NCBI GenBank assembly: GCA_021776805.1
Contig: JAJFFD010000159.1
Location: forward strand, 1 to 32,770
Reading direction: 5' to 3'
Length of the DNA: 32,770 bases
From: Planctomycetota bacterium
Lineage (GTDB): Bacteria; Planctomycetota; UBA1135; UBA2386
Shown: positions 15,335-23,775 of the stretch, in pieces
Layout of the letters: each line of letters starts with the position of its first letter
How positions within the stretch are numbered: position 1 is the stretch's first letter
Program-made: the position numbers and the translations under genes
Notes under the pieces: generated by a model
Databases searched by the model: none
Told to the model about the DNA's origin: nothing
The model's input: the letters and a program-made list of their open reading frames with translations, nothing else

Positions 15335-16354
15335 ATGATCACTACAAATCTGCTTGGTAAACCAAGCCTCTCAATTGTCAGCGGCCTGACGGTCGCCATC
15401 CTGGGACTTGGCGGTTTCATGCCTGACCGCGCATCTGCTGATTCTGGCATTGATCAGGCAAGAGTTCTGCCTGCAACCGTTTCGACTCTGCCGGTGCACC
15501 GCGGGCATCATGGCAATATCTGCGTGCAAGTTGCCCGTGCAGCGCGGAGGGCAAGCATGTACGAGGCGCGGGAGGACTTTCTTCTCAGCGTCGCTTCCTG
15601 CATCAGTCGGGGAGAGTCCTATATGGACTGCTTGCCGGATGCCTGGGAAGAATTCAGGGAGGCACAGGATCTTGCTCATGAGCAATACGAAGCCAGGCTC
15701 GAGGTCTGTGAGCTCGTCGGCTGCGGGGTCTACAATCCGGATCTGAACCCGGAGCTCTTCGACTCGGTAGTGGACAATGACTTCTTTCCTCTGATTCCCG
15801 GACGGACCCTGGTCTACAGAAAGGTTGGCGAAGAGGGTGAGGAGATCATCCGTGTAACGACTCTTGCGGAGACGATCGAGATCGGCGACATCGAGTGTTC
15901 CGAGGTCATGGACATCGTCGAAATCGATGGTGTGGTCGTGGAGGACACTCGCGATTGGTTTGCACAGCATGAAAACGGCGATGTGTATTACGTGGGTGAG
16001 ATCGCCAAGAACTTCGAAGACGGGCGCCTCAAGGATCTCGATGGGTCCTGGGAGAGTGGCGAAGATGGGGCCCTGGCTGGGGTCATCATGAAAGCCGAGC
16101 CCTGTCCCGGTGATGGCTACCGCCAGGAGTTCTTCCTTGATGAGGCGGAGGACATCGGCGAGGTCATCTCGCTCAATGAGACGGTCACGGTTGCCTATGG
16201 GACTTTTACCGGCTGCCTGCAGACCAGGGACTCCTCGCCTCTCGAGCCAGGCAACGCGGAGCACAAGTTCTACGCCTCTGGTATTGGTGTGGTTCTCGAG
16301 ATCGACTTGGAGTCCGGGGAACGTCTCGAGCTGATCGACATCATCAACAACTGA
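15335..16354 (+). CDS. Secreted protein, paralogue of the lipoprotein at 11990-12766
   Basis: The ATG at 15335 has the best ribosome site in this region (AAGGAG, five bases upstream). It starts a 339-residue protein with a signal peptide cleaved after ASA (about residue 35). A helical, cysteine-containing segment (about 60-130, at least five Cys) precedes the domain shared with the lipoprotein: DNDFFPLIPGRTLVYRK, DTRDWFAQ, GDVYYVGE, GSWESGEDGA, YRQEFF, EDIGEV, PLEPGN and LELIDI. I recognise this as a widespread bacterial exported family with no known biochemical role. Being divergent from the regulator operon, it is probably part of the same regulon. The lipoprotein lacks the Cys-rich helical part. 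Confidence 0.88.
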   Translation: MITTNLLGKPSLSIVSGLTVAILGLGGFMPDRASADSGIDQARVLPATVSTLPVHRGHHGNICVQVARAARRASMYEAREDFLLSVASCISRGESYMDCLPDAWEEFREAQDLAHEQYEARLEVCELVGCGVYNPDLNPELFDSVVDNDFFPLIPGRTLVYRKVGEEGEEIIRVTTLAETIEIGDIECSEVMDIVEIDGVVVEDTRDWFAQHENGDVYYVGEIAKNFEDGRLKDLDGSWESGEDGALAGVIMKAEPCPGDGYRQEFFLDEAEDIGEVISLNETVTVAYGTFTGCLQTRDSSPLEPGNAEHKFYASGIGVVLEIDLESGERLELIDIINN

Positions 16355-16414
16355 TTCTGTCGGATGGCTGTGTCTGTTTGAGCATGGCCGCGAGCAATCC
16401 GTCTAGCGCGACCC

Positions 16415-16948
16415 CTAGGAAGGGGGAGCGCTCGGCGGGAGGTTCGGCAGCAGGTCCTGAAAGCGCGGCTCGTCGCGCAGGCTCAACAGGTCGTCCTCCT
16501 TTTCTGCGAGGGCGCGAAACTGTTGGTCCAGACCGCAGGCCAGGGTGACCTCGTCGATTGCTTCTTCGGTTGCGCCGGCCAGGGCGAGATAGCAGCCCAA
16601 GTTGAAGTGACCGATGGCCGACTTGTTGGCGCGTTCCACCAAACGCCGCATACAGGCAATGGCGGTAGGCAGATCATCGAGGCGCTTATGACACCAGCCT
16701 TCGGTGATGTCCAGCCACTCTTCATCGCTGCCCAGTTCTCTTAGTTCACGCAGGCACTCGAGGGCCTCACCATAGCGGGCGAGCTCGATCAGTGCGCGCG
16801 TCTGCAGAGCCAGGCCGGCCGGGCGGGCGCCAGGAGTGGTGAGCAGGGGTTCGAGCTTTGCCAGGGCGCGGTCTGGGCAACCGAAGGAGATCCAGGCGTC
16901 GATCTCTCGCGTCAGTCCACGTAGGGAATCGGGAACTCGGGCAGGCAC
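16415..16948 (-). CDS. TPR-repeat protein
   Basis: A 177-residue helical protein with about three tetratricopeptide-like repeats, for example ALIELARYGEALECLRELR (about 52-70) and AIGHFNLGCYLALAGATEEA (about 111-130). TPRs scaffold protein contacts, and no enzyme motif is present. The tail DDLLSLRDEPRFQDLLPNLP is a common ending in such proteins. It starts with GTG at 16948; no ATG is available near the 5' end. It lies 49 bp after the aldolase-like gene and is probably the last gene of the greA operon. No signal peptide is seen, so it should be cytoplasmic. Confidence 0.75.
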   Translation of the reverse strand: MPARVPDSLRGLTREIDAWISFGCPDRALAKLEPLLTTPGARPAGLALQTRALIELARYGEALECLRELRELGSDEEWLDITEGWCHKRLDDLPTAIACMRRLVERANKSAIGHFNLGCYLALAGATEEAIDEVTLACGLDQQFRALAEKEDDLLSLRDEPRFQDLLPNLPPSAPPS

Positions 16949-16997
16949 AGCTCCGAGTCTATCTGCTGCGATGCCAGTGCAGAACCGTCAGCTGAGA

Positions 16998-18095
16998 TCA
17001 GTCTTGCCCCTGACATAGGGTTTCATGTCCGCGAGCAGCGACCGGGACGATCGCCCTTATCTCCCCACCCTCGACGAGAACTGCTTCGTCTGCCAGATTG
17101 ACGGTGGGGCAGACGTGTCGCGGGATGAGATGTAGTCGACTCCCGACTGGCGGGGGCTCTCCGGACTCGACGAGCACGGGAAGGTGTTCTTCGCTCGGTC
17201 TCAGCGGCTGCAGGCCCTCCCAATCTCGCACCCTGCAACAGGGGTCGCCGATGGCGGCGTCCAGAGCCTTGCTGCCCGCATCGAAGGTGATGCGCTGCTC
17301 GCTTGGCCGGCTGATAACCGTGCTCAGCACCGTGGTCGCATGGCGGTAGCCGTCGATTTCGAGGCCATCGCTGGTCAGGTCCCAGTAGACCACCGTGCCA
17401 GGGCTGATTTGATGGCGAAGAGCAGCGAAGCCGGGGTACTTGGCGGCGATCGGAAAGGTTGGTGTGCCGCTGGTGATAATGTCGAGGTCCGCTTGTGGCA
17501 GTTCGGCATGGAAGTCGACCAATTGGGCGTAGATCGCATGACAGTCTGCTTCGCGCTCGCTTCGCTTGCCCCGGTAGAGGTGGCCATCGTAGAAGTGCAG
17601 GCCACGGATCGCTTCGCCGCAGGCATTCAGGGTCGCGTGGATTCGTTCGCGCTCGGAGAGAGGGCTGCCGGTCCGGTCGTAACCAGGATTGAGGTCAATG
17701 AAAATTCCTAGCTGCGGCGCAACCTCGCGGACGCTGGCAGCGTGCTCCGCATCTTCGCTGAGCAGTGAGATCCTGTGCTGAGGAAACTGCCGCGAGAGTT
17801 CTGCGACCCGGCGGAGGTTAGCGCCGCGGTGTGCCATGCAGATCAGCAAGTCGATGTTCTCCCGGGAACGTCCCAGGAGGCACAGAGCTTCTTTGCTTGT
17901 GGCACACTTGAAGTGCCTGACCCCTGCCTCGAGGAGCAAGTCCAGGACTTCGGGGACCTTGCTGGTCTTGATGTGAGGTCGCCACCTCTCGACCCTGCCG
18001 TCGACATGCTCCAGGGTGCGGCTGATGTTGGCCCGAACGATGTCCAGATCGATGATCAGGGCGGGGGTCAAGAGATCATCAAACTGGATGCTCAT
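16998..18095 (-). CDS. D-threonine aldolase / D-serine dehydratase-like PLP enzyme
   Basis: A fold-type III PLP enzyme of 365 residues. An alanine-racemase-like barrel comes first, with TPALIIDLD (10-18) and RPHIKTSK (39-46), where Lys43 is the expected PLP lysine. SGTPTF and PGTVVYWD follow, then a C-terminal beta domain. Near the C-terminus, HVCPTVNLADEAVLV carries the metal pair His-x-Cys. This pattern is known for zinc-dependent D-serine dehydratases, whereas D-threonine aldolases usually have His-x-Asp, so D-serine dehydratase is slightly favoured. The ATG at 18095 overlaps the stop of the upstream hydrolase in an ATGA, implying translational coupling. Confidence 0.85.
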   Translation of the reverse strand: MSIQFDDLLTPALIIDLDIVRANISRTLEHVDGRVERWRPHIKTSKVPEVLDLLLEAGVRHFKCATSKEALCLLGRSRENIDLLICMAHRGANLRRVAELSRQFPQHRISLLSEDAEHAASVREVAPQLGIFIDLNPGYDRTGSPLSERERIHATLNACGEAIRGLHFYDGHLYRGKRSEREADCHAIYAQLVDFHAELPQADLDIITSGTPTFPIAAKYPGFAALRHQISPGTVVYWDLTSDGLEIDGYRHATTVLSTVISRPSEQRITFDAGSKALDAAIGDPCCRVRDWEGLQPLRPSEEHLPVLVESGEPPPVGSRLHLIPRHVCPTVNLADEAVLVEGGEIRAIVPVAARGHETLCQGQD

Positions 18096-18775
18096 GAGAA
18101 GAAGCGCTCCATGCGGCGGCAAATTTCAGGGAAGTGCTCGTTGAGCCGGTGGTCACCGTCCTCCGGAAGCCAGATCTCCTTGTCATCATGCGGGATGTCC
18201 GCGAAGAAGCGTTGGCTGAAGCTCACGGGAACGGTCTCGTCCCGCATGCCATGCACGAGAAAGGTCTTGGCCGAGATCTGCCCGGCCAGAGCCGATTCGT
18301 CGTACTGCCGAGCATCTTCGATGACTCGCGGGCTGAAGTTGAACTGGCCTGGGTCGCCAAACTCCTCCTGCCGGTGGATCTTCGGCAGAAAGCCAAAGGC
18401 AGGTGCGACGAGAGCAAGTCCAGTAACCATCTCCGGCCGAGTGAGGGAGGCCCAGCTAGCGACGAGACCACCGAGGGAGCTTCCCAGGAGAATGCTCGGG
18501 CCGGCCTGATCCAGCACGCAGTGGATATCAGCGATCAATTCGCTGAGGGTGGTTTGGCCTTCCGTGCCGGTGGAATCGCCGTGGCCGCGGAAATCGAAGC
18601 GGTGCAGTGAGCGGTCCACCTGCGCTGCGAACTTGACCAGCATCTGGCTCTTGTCTCCGAGGCGAGAAGCGGAGAAGCCATGCAGGTAGACGAGTCCTCC
18701 GCGGGTCCCGGGGAAGTGGTCGACGACCAGGATCTCCCCAGGGGCCGGGCTCAAGCGCAAGGGATTGCCCTGCAT
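18092..18775 (-). CDS. Alpha/beta hydrolase, ABHD10-like thioesterase or esterase
   Basis: The 227 residues form one alpha/beta-hydrolase domain. The oxyanion-hole strand is LVYLHGF (28-34), RGHGDSTG follows at 63-70, and the nucleophile is Ser100 in GSSLG (98-102). Asp179 (HGMRDE) and His209 (GDHR) complete the triad. The RFDFRGHGDS and GSSLGG pattern resembles the ABHD10 acyl-protein thioesterase group; the substrate is unknown. There is no lid insertion or signal peptide, so it is cytoplasmic. It begins nine bases after the greA stop and its own stop overlaps the next start, placing it firmly in the operon. Confidence 0.86.
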   Translation of the reverse strand: MQGNPLRLSPAPGEILVVDHFPGTRGGLVYLHGFSASRLGDKSQMLVKFAAQVDRSLHRFDFRGHGDSTGTEGQTTLSELIADIHCVLDQAGPSILLGSSLGGLVASWASLTRPEMVTGLALVAPAFGFLPKIHRQEEFGDPGQFNFSPRVIEDARQYDESALAGQISAKTFLVHGMRDETVPVSFSQRFFADIPHDDKEIWLPEDGDHRLNEHFPEICRRMERFFS

Positions 18776-18784
18776 GCTCGAGCC

Positions 18785-20968
18785 TCAGACAAGTTTCTCG
18801 ACGCTGTCGATATGGAATGGACGCTTCCCTTCGGGAGTGTCGATCTCGCCCTGCTCGCCGTTGTTCTTGCCTAGGAAGGCGGCAGCTATCGGTGCCCGAT
18901 AGTTGATGATCCCGTCCTCGATGCAGTCCCATGGCCCGAGGATCTTGTATTCCTCGCTCTGGCCGGAGTCGAGGAAGGTGAAGCGCACCAGGGTTCCCGG
19001 GCAGATGACTCCATCAGGGATGTTTGCGTCTTCAAGGATTCGGGCGCAGCGAAGTTCCTTGTCCATCATGTCAGCGCGGCCGGTCAGGTTGCGCTGTTCC
19101 TCGAGGGCAGCATCCCACTCGCTGTTTTCGCTGAGGTCGCCGTGCGAAGCGGCAGTGCCAATGGCGGCCGAGTTCGCTGGGATTTTCTCGTCGACCAGGA
19201 GCCGGTACTCCTCACGCTGGCGGGCAATGCCACTGCTGGTGCAGTAGATGTACTCCTCCTGCGCCCAGAAGGGCCGCTCGGCCTTGGCTGTCAGGTCCGG
19301 GAACTTGCGCGCAACGACACGCAGGATGGTGTCGGAGATTTCGACCGGGAAGTCATCGCCACCGCGCTCGGTGATACCGAGGTAGTTAGCCAGTTCTACC
19401 TTGGTGATTTCTTCCAGGCAGCGGTCGAGGAGCTTGAGGCGTCCGGTAAGGAGGCTGGTCAATCGCGTGCGCAGACGGTTGAGGGCGGGGTTGCCCTTGC
19501 GGTCGCTGGCGACCACCCTCGCAAGGTGGAGCATCACGCGGCCGACGGAGATCAAGTCCGGCTTCTCAGGCGAGTCATCGAAGGCGCCTTCTGCGAAGAG
19601 CTTGCCGAGAAGATAGGTGAGGACCGGATGTCGGCGCGGGTAGGGCGCGACGAGTCCCCAGGCATCGACCAGCTTGATGGCTTGACCATCCTCCTGCAGG
19701 GCCAGGACCATGGGTTCCAAGACCGAGGTTGGGAAGCGAGAGATCTTGGCGATGCACTGATCGCCCCAGGTTTCACCCAGGGCCTCTGGCAGCCTGACGA
19801 CTGCCTGTTCCCGTGCCTGGTTGGTGGCCAGTCGCGTAAAGGCCTCCGGGTCGAGTTCGCCGCTCTCGTCGACCAGCATGGTCCGGAGCTCTTCTCCGGC
19901 AGAGATACTGGTCTGTCGATTGCGCTCCTCGAGCAGCAAGATGCCATCGAGGATGTGAGCGTGGGATTCGTTCTGCTTTTCCAGAGCGGCTTCCACCCGC
20001 TGTTGCACCAGGTCCAGGATCAGCTCTTGGCCAATCGGATCCAGGTTGCGCCCCATGTACTCGCGGCACACCGACAGGGCTTCGCCCAGGTTCTCCACGT
20101 GTGCGAGGCTGCGCTCGGCTTCCTCCGCGAGGCTCAGGGGCTTCTTGCGCAGGACGAAGACCGGGCGGGTCGTGCTGCCCTCTACCTGCAGCCAGGGGTC
20201 GCTGGCCGCGGCGGACTTGGCCTTCTTCCAGAAGGTTGCCCACTTCTTGATGGGCACGATCGTCGGCGTGAGTTCACCCTTCAGCTGAGTGCTGTTGATC
20301 TTGCCGCGGAAGATGGCTGCCGCTTTGCGAATCAATACGGGCGGTTCTTCCAGGGCCAGTCGCTGCAGCTCCTCGATGTTGATCAGGCGCATGGCGCGCA
20401 GATCTTCCTTGGGCAGTGGGCGGAGGCTGTCCAGGGCGCTGGTCAGGGGGAATTCCTGCTCCTTGCCACTGGCGAACTTCACCCGCACTTCGCGTGCGCT
20501 GCAGTCCAGTTCCTCGACCACGCACTCACCCCAGCCCGCTCGGTGGTAGAGCACGGAGCCTGCGGTGTAGTAGCGCACCTTCAAGAAGGACTTGAAGGAG
20601 TCTGGCGACATGTTGTCGCTGCCGAGGTGGCTGACCTCCATCGCCAGGCCGTACCAGTCCTCCGTGCTGAATTCTTTTTCCAGCAGGCTGAAGAGCTGCT
20701 GCAGCAAGGTGTCGTTGTGAGCCCCTCGATCCACAAGAGTGGTGCCCAGGGCCAAGGCATCCGAAGCTCGCCCCCGCTCGATGAGGGCATCCACCATTTG
20801 TGCCGTGAGGCTTAGAGCAATGCTCTGAGAATCACTCTCGCAAAGGGCTCGGATGGCGTCGCGATAGATCGCGACATCACCGGGCTCAGTGAGCCCGGAT
20901 TGCCATGCTTGTTCGAGTCCTTCGAAGTCTTGAGAGCGAACTAGGCTGACGAGGTCTGTCTGCGTCAA
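18785..20968 (-). CDS. greA: Long GreA-type transcript cleavage factor (PVC type)
   Basis: The last 170 or so residues are a complete GreA. An antiparallel coiled coil ends in the tip GDLSENSEW (610-618), with Asp611 and Glu614, the residues that place Mg2+ in the RNA polymerase secondary channel. The FKBP-like C-terminal domain follows, with TPEGKRPFHIDSVEKLV. Ordinary GreA has about 158 residues; this one has 727. The N-terminal part has helical repeats (1-130), then a small beta domain (about 137-187, GSVLYHRAGWGECVVEEL) and more helices. Chlamydial GreA is about 715 aa with a similar layout, which supports a PVC origin. The start is TTG at 20968; the next in-frame ATG would remove about 57 residues. 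Confidence 0.9.
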   Translation of the reverse strand: MTQTDLVSLVRSQDFEGLEQAWQSGLTEPGDVAIYRDAIRALCESDSQSIALSLTAQMVDALIERGRASDALALGTTLVDRGAHNDTLLQQLFSLLEKEFSTEDWYGLAMEVSHLGSDNMSPDSFKSFLKVRYYTAGSVLYHRAGWGECVVEELDCSAREVRVKFASGKEQEFPLTSALDSLRPLPKEDLRAMRLINIEELQRLALEEPPVLIRKAAAIFRGKINSTQLKGELTPTIVPIKKWATFWKKAKSAAASDPWLQVEGSTTRPVFVLRKKPLSLAEEAERSLAHVENLGEALSVCREYMGRNLDPIGQELILDLVQQRVEAALEKQNESHAHILDGILLLEERNRQTSISAGEELRTMLVDESGELDPEAFTRLATNQAREQAVVRLPEALGETWGDQCIAKISRFPTSVLEPMVLALQEDGQAIKLVDAWGLVAPYPRRHPVLTYLLGKLFAEGAFDDSPEKPDLISVGRVMLHLARVVASDRKGNPALNRLRTRLTSLLTGRLKLLDRCLEEITKVELANYLGITERGGDDFPVEISDTILRVVARKFPDLTAKAERPFWAQEEYIYCTSSGIARQREEYRLLVDEKIPANSAAIGTAASHGDLSENSEWDAALEEQRNLTGRADMMDKELRCARILEDANIPDGVICPGTLVRFTFLDSGQSEEYKILGPWDCIEDGIINYRAPIAAAFLGKNNGEQGEIDTPEGKRPFHIDSVEKLV

Positions 20969-21083
20969 GGTTGCGCTTCTGTGCCGTTGCTAGCGAAATT
21001 GGGCGGAATAGGCTAGTCAGCGGATGGCGCCCTGGGAAGAGCGGAAGCTGGTCCCTGCTTCTCTTTTTTCCGCCGCTCGCTAA

Positions 21084-21614
21084 TCAGTCGGCCAGGCGAC
21101 TGATTAGGGTGTGCATGTCCACCGTGCTAGAGGCCTCGTCGTAGGAGCTCATTGGCACCTCATCGAGGAGTTCTTCCGGGGCGATGAAGCAGACGTAGAA
21201 CTCTGCTCCGTATTGGCGCCGGAAGGCAGCAATCTTGTCATAGGGGGCAGCCATCTCGGCGGAAGCGGTCTCGATCACCACGCTCTTGCCTTCGCGGCCC
21301 CGGCCTCGGAGCACGATTCTCGGGGCGTAGGCGGCCACCGCCTTATCGTCGATTCTGACCTCGAAATGCCTCGGAGAGTGACTGTGGGTTACTCCGCTCC
21401 CGGATAGCAGGTCACATACCTGCTGTTCCAGCTTGCTGCCCAGGATCCGTCCGCCACAGCGGCCGTGGATGGCTGGCCCGGAGCCGCCGCTCATGAGGAG
21501 GTCGTCTTCGTCCCAATTCTGGGTTGCGCGTCTTGGGCTTTCAGGTCTTGGCGGGGTGGTCGTTTTCTTGCTCCGTTTGGAGGCCTTTTTTGGGGATGGA
21601 GCTTTAGATGGCAT
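21084..21614 (-). CDS. Unknown Lys-rich protein, possible degenerate nuclease fold
   Basis: A 176-residue protein from the ATG at 21614. The first 35 or so residues are low-complexity and rich in Lys, Pro and Ser (PSKAPSPKKASKRSKKTT), like a nucleic-acid-binding tail. The rest has the order helix (LEQQVCDLL), strand (HFEVRID), YAPRIVLRGRG, strand (SVVIETAS), helix (YDKIAAFRRQYG), strand (FYVCFIAP). This follows the topology of PD-(D/E)xK endonucleases, but the expected PD reads PR and the ExK reads ETA, so catalysis would be lost if the fold is right. The assignment is speculative. It lies 115 bp upstream of the greA start, on the same strand. Confidence 0.6.
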   Translation of the reverse strand: MPSKAPSPKKASKRSKKTTTPPRPESPRRATQNWDEDDLLMSGGSGPAIHGRCGGRILGSKLEQQVCDLLSGSGVTHSHSPRHFEVRIDDKAVAAYAPRIVLRGRGREGKSVVIETASAEMAAPYDKIAAFRRQYGAEFYVCFIAPEELLDEVPMSSYDEASSTVDMHTLISRLAD

Positions 21615-21958
21615 GGTGGGGCGGTCGGTTGAGGACACCGGGGACAGGAGAATCCGGATGAGCGGCGGCACCCGGGAGGACGGACAAGGTTGGCGGTCAG
21701 TCTAGCAGGACTCACCTGACTTCGCCAAGCGGCCCAAAGCGGCTATCTCAGGCCTATTTGTCCACATATGGGGAGAGAGCCCAGGGCTTGGCTTGCAGTC
21801 TGGGTGGGGAGCCCGATTGGAGCTGGAGTCCGGGACCCCTCCTCAATCTCCAGCCGCCAGGGAAGCTCGGAGAGGAGCGAAGATCAGCCTTTATCCACGG
21901 CCCTGGCAGGGGATATGGTCCCGGCAAAGCGGGGCCGAGATTCCGGGCCCCGGGAGCC
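21615..21958. other. GC-rich gap ahead of the phosphate transporter gene
   Basis: This 344-bp gap separates the divergent unknown gene and the Na+/phosphate transporter gene. GCTGGAG (21822-21828) and CTCCAGC (21848-21854) form an inverted repeat, and the last 60 bases are very GC-rich with short self-complementary runs (GGGGCCGAG, CCGGGCCCCGGG). No clear Pho-box or promoter was recognised. A frame continues upstream from the transporter ATG but encodes Gly/Pro-rich sequence of no family likeness, so it is treated as non-coding. Confidence 0.4.
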
Positions 21959-23095
21959 ATGAGCAATAACCAGCCACCAGCAGCATTCGGTTTCAGTCGA
22001 CTTCCTGGTTGGGCTCTCTCCCTCGTAATCTTCGGCAGCCTGTACCTCTTTCTCGTCGGCATCGGTGCAATGGGCGCTGGCTTCAAGCTCGAAGGCAAGG
22101 GGATCGCTGAACAACTGATCGGTACGGAAGCCCACCCCTTTGTGGCCCTCTTCATCGGGATCTTTGCCACGACCCTGGTGCAGAGTTCATCGACGACCAC
22201 GTCGATCATCGTCGGCCTGGTGGCGGCGGAAGCGCTGCCGGTCAAGGCCGCCATCTTCATGGTGATGGGCGCCAACATCGGCACGACTGTGACCAACACG
22301 GTGGTTTCTCTCGGTCACATTACTCGGAGCAATGAGTTCAAGCGGGCCTTCGCTGCCGCGACAGTTCACGATTTCTTCAACATCATCGTGTTGGCTGTGA
22401 TCTTCCCCTTGGAGCTCTACACGGGATTCTTGAGCAGCTTGTCCAGGGATGCGACCGAGATCTTTGCTGGTGTTGGCGGACTCGAGATCGCGAGCCCCAT
22501 CAAGATCGTTACCAAGCCAGCGATCAACGTGGTGCAGAGCATTGCGATGGACAACGGGATCGCCACGGTCATCCTCGGCATCTTGATGACCTTTGCCATG
22601 CTCTTCTGTTTGGTGAAGGCCCTGCGTTGTCTGTTGGTTTCCAAACTCGAGAATCTCTTCGACAAGACCCTCTTCAAGACACCCTACCGGGGATTGGCTC
22701 TAGGCGTGTTCATGACGGTTCTCGTGCAGAGCAGCTCGATCACCACATCCGTGTTGGTTCCTCTGGTCGGTGCGGGCATCCTCACTATCCGGCAGATTTT
22801 TCCGGTGACTCTTGGCGCCAACATTGGCACTACGATCACCCCAGTGTTGGCATCCTTGGCAGCGGTCGCCAACGCTGATGATCCAGCTGTGGCGATGGTC
22901 GCGATCACCGTCGCCTTCGACCATGTGCTCTTCAATATTCTCGGCGTTATCTTGATTTGGCCATTTCGAGAGTTGCCGATATACATCGCCAACAAGTTCG
23001 CTGACTTGGCCATGTGGAATCGCCTGATCCCCTTGATCTACATCATTGTTGTTTTCTACGTTCTTCCCTTGGTCATCATCATGCTCGGGAGTTAG
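21959..23095 (+). CDS. Na+/phosphate cotransporter family protein (NptA/YjbB-like)
   Basis: A 378-residue inner-membrane protein with the internal duplication of this family. The first repeat has VQSSSTTTSI (QSSS at 75-78) and GANIGTT (104-110); the second has VQSSSITTSV (QSSS at 257-260) and another GANIGTT. These loops form the sodium/phosphate site. The ATG at 21959 is preceded by GGGAG, though with a short spacing. It is followed after three bases by a PhoU-like gene. Many bacteria fuse these two parts in one protein; here they are separate and presumably coupled. It probably moves inorganic phosphate with Na+; the direction (uptake or export) cannot be read from the sequence. Confidence 0.92.
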   Translation: MSNNQPPAAFGFSRLPGWALSLVIFGSLYLFLVGIGAMGAGFKLEGKGIAEQLIGTEAHPFVALFIGIFATTLVQSSSTTTSIIVGLVAAEALPVKAAIFMVMGANIGTTVTNTVVSLGHITRSNEFKRAFAAATVHDFFNIIVLAVIFPLELYTGFLSSLSRDATEIFAGVGGLEIASPIKIVTKPAINVVQSIAMDNGIATVILGILMTFAMLFCLVKALRCLLVSKLENLFDKTLFKTPYRGLALGVFMTVLVQSSSITTSVLVPLVGAGILTIRQIFPVTLGANIGTTITPVLASLAAVANADDPAVAMVAITVAFDHVLFNILGVILIWPFRELPIYIANKFADLAMWNRLIPLIYIIVVFYVLPLVIIMLGS

Positions 23096-23098
23096 CCG

Positions 23099-23761
23099 AT
23101 GTTTCGCCAGATCCTCAAGTTGCTGAGCAAGGACAACCTCCAAGTCCAAGCTCTCAGCGAGTGCTACGAGATGCTCGACATCTGCCACACGATGGTGAAT
23201 GCCTCCGTCGAGACTTTGCGCAATTCTGAATCGCGCGATGTCAATGTGGACATCTATGCGATGGACAAGCGCCTCAACTCATTCGAGCGCGATGTGCGTC
23301 GCAAGGTGATGACACACCTGTCGCTGGGGCACACAGCGGACATCGCTTCGGGACTGACTCTGGTGTCCATCGTGATCGATCTGGAGCGGATCGGTGACTA
23401 CACCAAGAACATCTATGATCTGGCGACCCACCACCCGGGTCGTCTCGCGGACGGCAAGCATGCTGCGGATGTCCAGGCCATTGAGAAAGCGGCGCTGGAA
23501 AACTTTGATCGCACGGTCACTGCTTTCAAAGCGGGAGACATCGAGGAGTCCCGCAAGTTGATGAAGGACTACAAGGTGGACATCTCCTCACAATGCAGGG
23601 ATGTGGAGGAGCTGCTGGTGTCGGGGGATACAGACTTGGCGGTCTCGGATGCGGTGGCCTTGGCTCTGTACCTGCGCTTCTTGAAGCGCATCTCTGCCCA
23701 CTCGCGGAACCTGATCTCGTCACTGGTGAACCCGGTCGATCGCATCGGCTACCCGGAGTGA
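23099..23761 (+). CDS. PhoU-domain protein
   Basis: The 220 residues are all-helical and carry the two repeated PhoU features: the E/D-rich helix ending with FERDVRRKVMTHL and ERIGDYTKNIYDLA, then their partners in the second half, DIEESRKLMKDY and LKRISAHSRNLISSLV. PhoU proteins bind metal clusters at these acidic/asparagine positions and restrain phosphate transport or signalling. No pst/phoR genes are nearby. The three-base gap to the transporter gene points to direct control of that transporter rather than of the Pst system. It is cytoplasmic. Confidence 0.9.
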   Translation: MFRQILKLLSKDNLQVQALSECYEMLDICHTMVNASVETLRNSESRDVNVDIYAMDKRLNSFERDVRRKVMTHLSLGHTADIASGLTLVSIVIDLERIGDYTKNIYDLATHHPGRLADGKHAADVQAIEKAALENFDRTVTAFKAGDIEESRKLMKDYKVDISSQCRDVEELLVSGDTDLAVSDAVALALYLRFLKRISAHSRNLISSLVNPVDRIGYPE

Positions 23762-23775
23762 GGGCTTCTTGTACG

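Noticed and set aside
19142..20815. A 557-codon open frame on the + strand opposite greA
   Set aside because: It lies wholly inside a recognisable GreA gene on the other strand and encodes no family motif. Long antisense frames are expected in GC-rich DNA.
21044..21069. GAAGC-N8-GCTTC followed by six T on the + strand
   Set aside because: It looks like an intrinsic terminator, but no + strand gene ends upstream. Both neighbours are on the - strand, so it was not called.
21758..21958. N-terminal extension of the phosphate transporter
   Set aside because: It is Gly/Pro-rich, without family likeness, ahead of a good ATG with GGGAG. Treated as non-coding leader.
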